Source: an uncultured Eubacterium sp.
Lineage (GTDB): Bacteria; Bacillota; Clostridia; Oscillospirales; Acutalibacteraceae
Direction of reading: 5' to 3'
Assembly (NCBI GenBank): GCA_944380545.1
Contig: CALWHV010000001.1
Location: 1 to 64,000 of the forward strand
Length of the DNA: 64,000 nt
Position numbers and translations under genes: made by a program. Positions 60,854-64,000 of the stretch are shown piece by piece. How positions within the stretch are numbered: position 1 is the stretch's first letter; each line of letters opens with the position of its first letter. The notes below the pieces were generated by a model that did no database searches, was not told the DNA's origin, and saw only the letters and a program-made list of their open reading frames with translations.

Positions 60854-62027
60854 TTTTTATCATTTCCCTGATCTTCATAATGCCTATCTGAGTTTTGGCG
60901 TCCTTGAATTCGCCGTTCATAACGCGCCGAAACGCCTCTTCAAGCGGCACGCGGTAAACATCCAAAAACTCGTCCTCATCAAGCTTCTGCTCGCCGAAGG
61001 TCAGCCCGGTTGCAAAATAGAGCCGGATTATCTCGCCGCAGTAGCCCGGGGTGGGGTAAAGCTCGCCGAAATATTCAAATCTCTGTGCCGTGCAGCCGCA
61101 CTCCTCCGAAAATTCGCGTATCGCCGCTTCGCGCGGGTCCTCGCCCTTTTCAAGCTTGCCTGCGGGCAGCTCGTATATGGTTTCCTTGTACGGCGCGCGG
61201 AACTGGCGCACCATCAGCACCTCGCCCTCGTCGGTCAGGCCCGCTATGCACACGCCGCCGCTGTGGTCAACTATCTCGCGCTTGGCCCTGCCGCCGTCTG
61301 TCAGCAGCACGGTGTCCTCGTGCACGGTGATGATCCTGCCGTTAAAAATGCCGGTGCTCTCCTCCGTCTGCTCAAAATAGCCGAGCGCAACGGATTCCAC
61401 ATCCATCGGCTTTTCCGCGATAAGCGCCGCGCCCGCCTCTATAAGCTCGAATTTGCTGCCGTAGCCCCACATAACGCCTACTCCGGCAATGCCGTTTGCC
61501 CTTGCGCCCTCTATGTCGTAGCGGCGGTCGCCGGCAACGATCGCGTTCTGCGCGCTCTCGCCCAGCGATTCCAGGCAGCGCGCTATTATGCTTGCTTTTG
61601 ATTCGCAGTCCGCCGCAAAGGTAACGCCGCAAACGCAGTCAAAATACTTTGCAACGCCGAAGCGCTCCAGCAGCTTGTCTATATATACCTGCGGCTTTGA
61701 GGAGGCGATGCCCGTTTTTATGCCGTCCTTTTTGAGCGCGGCAAGCAGCTCCTCTATGCCGCCGTAAAGCTCGCTTTCGTAAACGCCGCGGTTGGTGTAT
61801 CTTTCGCGGTATTTTTTAACAAGCTCTTCCGCGGTCTGCGCATCAGCGCCGTAGCGCTCCTGAAAGGTGACGAGCAGCGGAGGGCCGATGAAGAACTCCA
61901 GCTCGTTCTCGTCCTCCGGCACATCGTAGCCGAACGCCTCAAGCGCGTATTTTGCGCTTTTAACTATGCCGGGCGCTGTTTTGCATATGGTGCCGTCAAA
62001 ATCAAAAATAACTGCTTTGTATCTCAT
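60837..62027 (-). CDS. HAD phosphatase-Nudix hydrolase fusion protein
   Basis: 396 residues. Residues 1-215 form a HAD-superfamily phosphatase of the Gph/PGP type: Asp9 and Asp11 in FDFDGTI, Ser/Thr motif GIASSKP, Lys, and AGDRRYDIEGARANG. Residues 220-396 form a Nudix hydrolase of the ADP-ribose pyrophosphatase kind: the Nudix box spans 290-312 (GKLEKGEDPREAAIREFSEE) and EIVDHSGGVCIAG, ELYPTPGYCGEIIRLYFATG match NudF/NudH-like ADPRases. One polypeptide may hydrolyse ADP-ribose to a phosphosugar and then dephosphorylate; that is inference. Weak AGAGGAAAG precedes the ATG. Confidence 0.88.
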   Translation of the reverse strand: MRYKAVIFDFDGTICKTAPGIVKSAKYALEAFGYDVPEDENELEFFIGPPLLVTFQERYGADAQTAEELVKKYRERYTNRGVYESELYGGIEELLAALKKDGIKTGIASSKPQVYIDKLLERFGVAKYFDCVCGVTFAADCESKASIIARCLESLGESAQNAIVAGDRRYDIEGARANGIAGVGVMWGYGSKFELIEAGAALIAEKPMDVESVALGYFEQTEESTGIFNGRIITVHEDTVLLTDGGRAKREIVDHSGGVCIAGLTDEGEVLMVRQFRAPYKETIYELPAGKLEKGEDPREAAIREFSEECGCTAQRFEYFGELYPTPGYCGEIIRLYFATGLTFGEQKLDEDEFLDVYRVPLEEAFRRVMNGEFKDAKTQIGIMKIREMIKNGSLS

Positions 62028-62075
62028 ATCTTTCCTCTTGAAAATTATGTGTGAAACGGGTCGCCTGCGCGGGAA

Positions 62076-62459
62076 TCAGCCGAGCTTTGCCATAAATCTT
62101 TTTTCGTCAACGGCAAAGCGCTCTATCGTGCCGCCGCCTATTTTTTCGCCCTTTTCATTTTCGGCGCTGACCTCAAAAACAAGCCTGCGCCCCTGCGCTT
62201 CTTTAAGCACGGCTCTTGCCGTTATCCTTTCGCCGATGCCGCTTGCCCTGTCGTGCGTTATGCTCACCGCCGTGCCCACGGTGGTTTCGCCCTCCTCAAG
62301 CAGAGGAGCGGCGGCGGCGCAGGTCGCCTCCTCCATAAGGGCAAGCATAAATGGCGTGCCCAAAACGGCAAGCGAGCCGCTCTTTGCCGCGGCAGCCGTA
62401 TTGCTCTCGTTTACGGTAAGCGATTTTTCCGCACAAAGCGCGGTGTCGGTATTTTTCAT
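62076..62459 (-). CDS. Hotdog-fold thioesterase (FlK-like)
   Basis: 127 residues, related to fluoroacetyl-CoA thioesterase FlK and similar small hotdog proteins. Blocks are GSLAVLGTPFMLALMEEATC, GETTVGTAVSITHDRASGIG and RRLVFEVSAENEKGEKIGGG TIERFAV-type ending. It likely hydrolyses a short acyl-CoA. ATG at 62459 has AAAGGA upstream; the frame opens to 62504. It is the first gene of the minus-strand operon, after a good promoter. Confidence 0.83.
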   Translation of the reverse strand: MKNTDTALCAEKSLTVNESNTAAAAKSGSLAVLGTPFMLALMEEATCAAAAPLLEEGETTVGTAVSITHDRASGIGERITARAVLKEAQGRRLVFEVSAENEKGEKIGGGTIERFAVDEKRFMAKLG

Positions 62460-62514
62460 ATGAGCATCCTTTCCGCCGGCGGTCTGTTTTGCCGCCGCAA
62501 TCATATTGCCACAG

Positions 62515-62543
62515 ATTATAGTATAGCATAATCAATTTGTTAA
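62515..62543 (-). promoter_or_regulatory. Promoter of the minus-strand eight-gene operon
   Basis: On the minus strand, TTAACA (62538-62543), 17-bp spacer, perfect TATAAT (62515-62520). Confidence 0.72.
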
Positions 62544-62604
62544 TACAATAAAAGAATTGCCGCAAAAGAATTGCCGGCTGAGTATGGCGTTTTTCCGCCG
62601 CATA

Positions 62605-62613
62605 TGATAAAAT
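62605..62613 (+). promoter_or_regulatory. Extended -10 element before the DUF1624 gene
   Basis: TGATAAAAT (62605-62613): TAAAAT preceded by TGn. No good -35 is seen at 17 bp. Divergent to the operon promoter at 62515. Confidence 0.4.
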
Positions 62614-62639
62614 GGTTTCAGTTTACGGAGGCGTTTGAA

Positions 62640-63416
62640 TTGAAAGAGGGAATCGGCAGGCTCCACCTGCTTGACGAGCTTAGGGGCTTTGCAATACTTT
62701 GTATGGTTTTGCACCATATGTTTTACGACATCGGCTTTGTGCTGCATTACGACATCGGCTATAAAATCTTTAACGCGCTGTGCGTTTTTCAGCCGCTTTT
62801 CTGGGCGCTGTTCATAGTTACATCCGGCATTTGCAGCCGCCTTTCAAGAAACACGCTGCGCCGCGGCGCCGTTGTTTTTGCGGCGGGGCTTGCCGTTTCG
62901 CTCGTAACGGCGGTCATTATGCCGGCGCTCGGCATAACGGGCGCGGAGATATATTTCGGCGTGCTCTCCTGCCTCGGCGCGTCTATGATGATAGTCGGCG
63001 CGTTTATGCCGCTGATAAACAGGCTCTCCCCGCGCGGCAGCGTTGCGGCAATGGCCGTATCGGCGTTTCTTTTCGCCGCGTTTTACGATATAAGCTCCGG
63101 CAGCGTGCTGTTCGGGCTTGTCAAGCCGCCTGAGGCGCTTTATAAAACGGATATAACGGCGTTTTTGGGGCTTCACACCGCCGGCTTCTTCTCTGCGGAT
63201 TATTTTCCGCTGCTGCCGTGGTTTTTTATGTTCCTCTTCGGCGCGTTCCTCGGCAGATGGGCGCGCGACGGCGCCTTCCCGCCCCTGTTTTACAAGCCGC
63301 GCGTAAAGGCTCTGCGCTTTCTGGGCAAAAACAGCCTTTGGGTCTATCTGCTGCACCAGCCCGCGCTTTACGCCGTGATGTATCTGATAAGCTTTATCCA
63401 GCTCCTTACCGTCTGA
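62640..63416 (+). CDS. Heparan-alpha-glucosaminide N-acetyltransferase-like membrane protein (DUF1624)
   Basis: 258 residues with about seven membrane helices. The catalytic-domain start RLHLLDELRGFAILCMVLHH with MFYDIGF is diagnostic of DUF1624 proteins; FSADYFPLLPWFFMFLFGAF, LGRWARDG and FLGKNSLWVYLLHQPALYAV follow as expected. Such proteins transfer acyl groups from cytoplasmic acyl-CoA to extracytoplasmic sugars. TTG at 62640 is chosen since GGAGG lies eight bases before; the frame opens to 62571. Acceptor unknown. Confidence 0.83.
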   Translation: MKEGIGRLHLLDELRGFAILCMVLHHMFYDIGFVLHYDIGYKIFNALCVFQPLFWALFIVTSGICSRLSRNTLRRGAVVFAAGLAVSLVTAVIMPALGITGAEIYFGVLSCLGASMMIVGAFMPLINRLSPRGSVAAMAVSAFLFAAFYDISSGSVLFGLVKPPEALYKTDITAFLGLHTAGFFSADYFPLLPWFFMFLFGAFLGRWARDGAFPPLFYKPRVKALRFLGKNSLWVYLLHQPALYAVMYLISFIQLLTV

Positions 63417-63426
63417 AAGCGTTATA

Positions 63427-63475
63427 TCGGCGATTGCTCGCTCACTGCGGGCGGCTGGTAGCCGCCCCTACGCGT
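63427..63475. repeat. 49-bp direct repeat, left copy
   Basis: Begins TCGGCGATTGCTCGCTCACT and ends CCCCTACGCGT. It matches 63740-63788 with one mismatch. It contains the palindrome GGCGGCTggtaGCCGCC. Confidence 0.9.
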
Positions 63476-63712
63476 CGTCGAAATTCATACCATTGCGCTC
63501 GAAACCGCCGATTGAAAATGGTGTTGTTTCACCAAACACCGCGTAGGGTCCGCGCGTCGAAATTCATACCATTCCGTTCGCAACCGCCGATTGAAAATGG
63601 CGTTGCTTCACCAAACACCGCGTAGGGTCCGCGCGTCGAAATTCATACCATTCCGTTCGCAACCGCCGATTGAAAATGGCGTTGTTTCACCAAATACCGC
63701 GTAGGGTCCGCA
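63476..63712. repeat. Three tandem 79-bp repeat units
   Basis: Units start at 63476, 63555 and 63634, each opening with CGTCGAAATTCATACCATT and closing with CGCGTAGGGTCCGC. Unit 1 differs from units 2 and 3 at a handful of positions; 2 and 3 are nearly identical. Inside each unit ACCATT can pair with AATGGT and GGTGTT with AACACC. Confidence 0.92.
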
Positions 63713-63739
63713 ACCTGCGGACCGCTAATAAGAGTCGTT

Positions 63740-63788
63740 TCGGCGATTGCTCGCTCACTGCGAGCGGCTGGTAGCCGCCCCTACGCGT
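63740..63788. repeat. 49-bp direct repeat, right copy
   Basis: Same sequence and orientation as 63427-63475 with one change (GCGAG for GCGGG). It closes the repeat cluster. Confidence 0.9.
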
Positions 63789-63861
63789 GGCTGTTGGAAT
63801 TGCGCTTTTCGGGGACCCCGATGGGACTGCTAAGAAGCGTCATCTCTGCGATTTCGGATAC

Positions 63862-63892
63862 AAAAAATGCCGCACGGCTGTGCGGCATTTTG
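63862..63892. terminator. Terminator of the metal P-type ATPase gene
   Basis: ATGCCGCAC (63867-63875) pairs with GTGCGGCAT (63880-63888), loop GGCT. On the minus strand it is followed by TTTTTTG. Confidence 0.88.
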
Positions 63893-63901
63893 TTATGTGC
63901 G

Positions 63902-64000
63902 TTATTTTTTTGATTTTCTAACATAGAGCGCGCGCAGGGAATTTGCAACGGCGATGAGGCACACGCCCACATCGCCGAAAACGGCAAGCCACATTGCGCT
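63902..64000 (-). CDS. Heavy-metal P-type ATPase, C-terminal end (runs off the window)
   Basis: The last 32 codons before TAA at 63902 read SAMWLAVFGDVGVCLIAVAN followed by SLRALYVRKSKK. This is the conserved end of P1B-type ATPases (AMWxAVxxDVGxxLxVxxNxLR), the final membrane helix that contributes to the metal site in CadA/ZntA/CopA-like pumps. The metal cannot be told from this piece. A strong terminator follows directly. Confidence 0.8.
   Translation of the reverse strand, partial: SAMWLAVFGDVGVCLIAVANSLRALYVRKSKK

Larger units (their letters stand above)
63417..63901. other. Gene-free repeat cluster at the right end
   Basis: No supported gene. The stretch holds two 49-bp direct repeats, three 79-bp tandem units between them, a hairpin GGTCCGCA/TGCGGACC (about 63705-63723), and the P-type ATPase terminator. 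Confidence 0.8.

Noticed and set aside
63476..63712. CRISPR-like array
   Set aside because: The 79-bp units are contiguous with no variable spacers, only three copies, and no cas genes are in the window.
63781..63987. 68-residue minus-strand ORF
   Set aside because: It overlaps the P-type ATPase C-terminus in another frame and crosses the terminator; the ATPase frame has clear family similarity.

Overview
The window looks like the chromosome of a spore-forming, gut- or rumen-type member of the Clostridia (probably Oscillospirales/Ruminococcaceae-like). Evidence: a gerA-gerB-gerC germination operon, an exosporium-type collagen-like protein, the Firmicutes darA-holB-ricT block, Firmicutes-style AGGAGG ribosome binding sites, consensus sigma-A promoters, zinc-type S14/S4/L24/adenylate kinase, and fibre-degrading GH2 and GH30 enzymes. 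Coding density is high. I see no rRNA, complete tRNA, CRISPR array, prophage or insertion sequence with a transposase. Family names come from my own reading of motifs; no search was run.

Layout. 1-1,300: the 5' end of an ECF-type sigma factor, a small ORF, a palindromic three-stem element, and queT behind a likely preQ1-III riboswitch. 1.3-8.8 kb: beta-mannosidase, DUF421/DUF4363 pair, divergent germination operon. 8.8-13.9 kb: citrate synthase, a membrane protein, darA-holB-ricT, ferredoxin. 13.9-20.4 kb: GNAT-GH30-trmO operon, a polar amino acid ABC transporter whose binding protein appears circularly permuted, and carD-esterase. 20.7-28.4 kb: a large secreted M14 peptidase with FN3 array, a J-domain protein and a zinc-ribbon membrane protein, PAP2 phosphatase, glycosyltransferase, collagen-like protein.

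28.5-44.2 kb: an uninterrupted S10-spc-alpha ribosomal superoperon (rpsJ to rplQ with secY, adk, map, infA, rpmJ, rpoA), driven by a perfect TTGACA-17-TATAAT promoter with an A/T-rich upstream element and a 300-nt structured leader that contains a terminator-like hairpin. 44.3-48.5 kb: purine operon purE-purM-purN-purO-purD. 48.6-51.7 kb: an HlyD/MacA-type adaptor and MacB-type permease with no ATPase gene. 51.8-54.3 kb: an N-acetylhexosamine kinase-like gene, a small EF-hand-like protein whose 3' end runs into a 274-bp element bounded by tRNA T-arm-like inverted repeats, and a leaderless DUF4430 lipid- or membrane-anchored protein.

54.3-62.5 kb: an eight-gene minus-strand operon (thioesterase, HAD-Nudix fusion, cysteine desulfurase, thiI, degenerate sortase, GlpA-like dehydrogenase, FAD oxidoreductase, DUF1667 protein). 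Cysteine desulfurase and ThiI are natural sulfur-relay partners for tRNA s4U, and the last three genes form a familiar Firmicutes redox trio. 62.6-64 kb: a DUF1624-type membrane acyltransferase, a repeat cluster (three 79-bp tandem units between two 49-bp direct repeats) and the 3' end of a metal P-type ATPase. The most interesting leads are the permuted binding protein, the T-arm-bounded element and its related hairpin repeat, the S10 leader, the degenerate sortase and the terminal repeat cluster.
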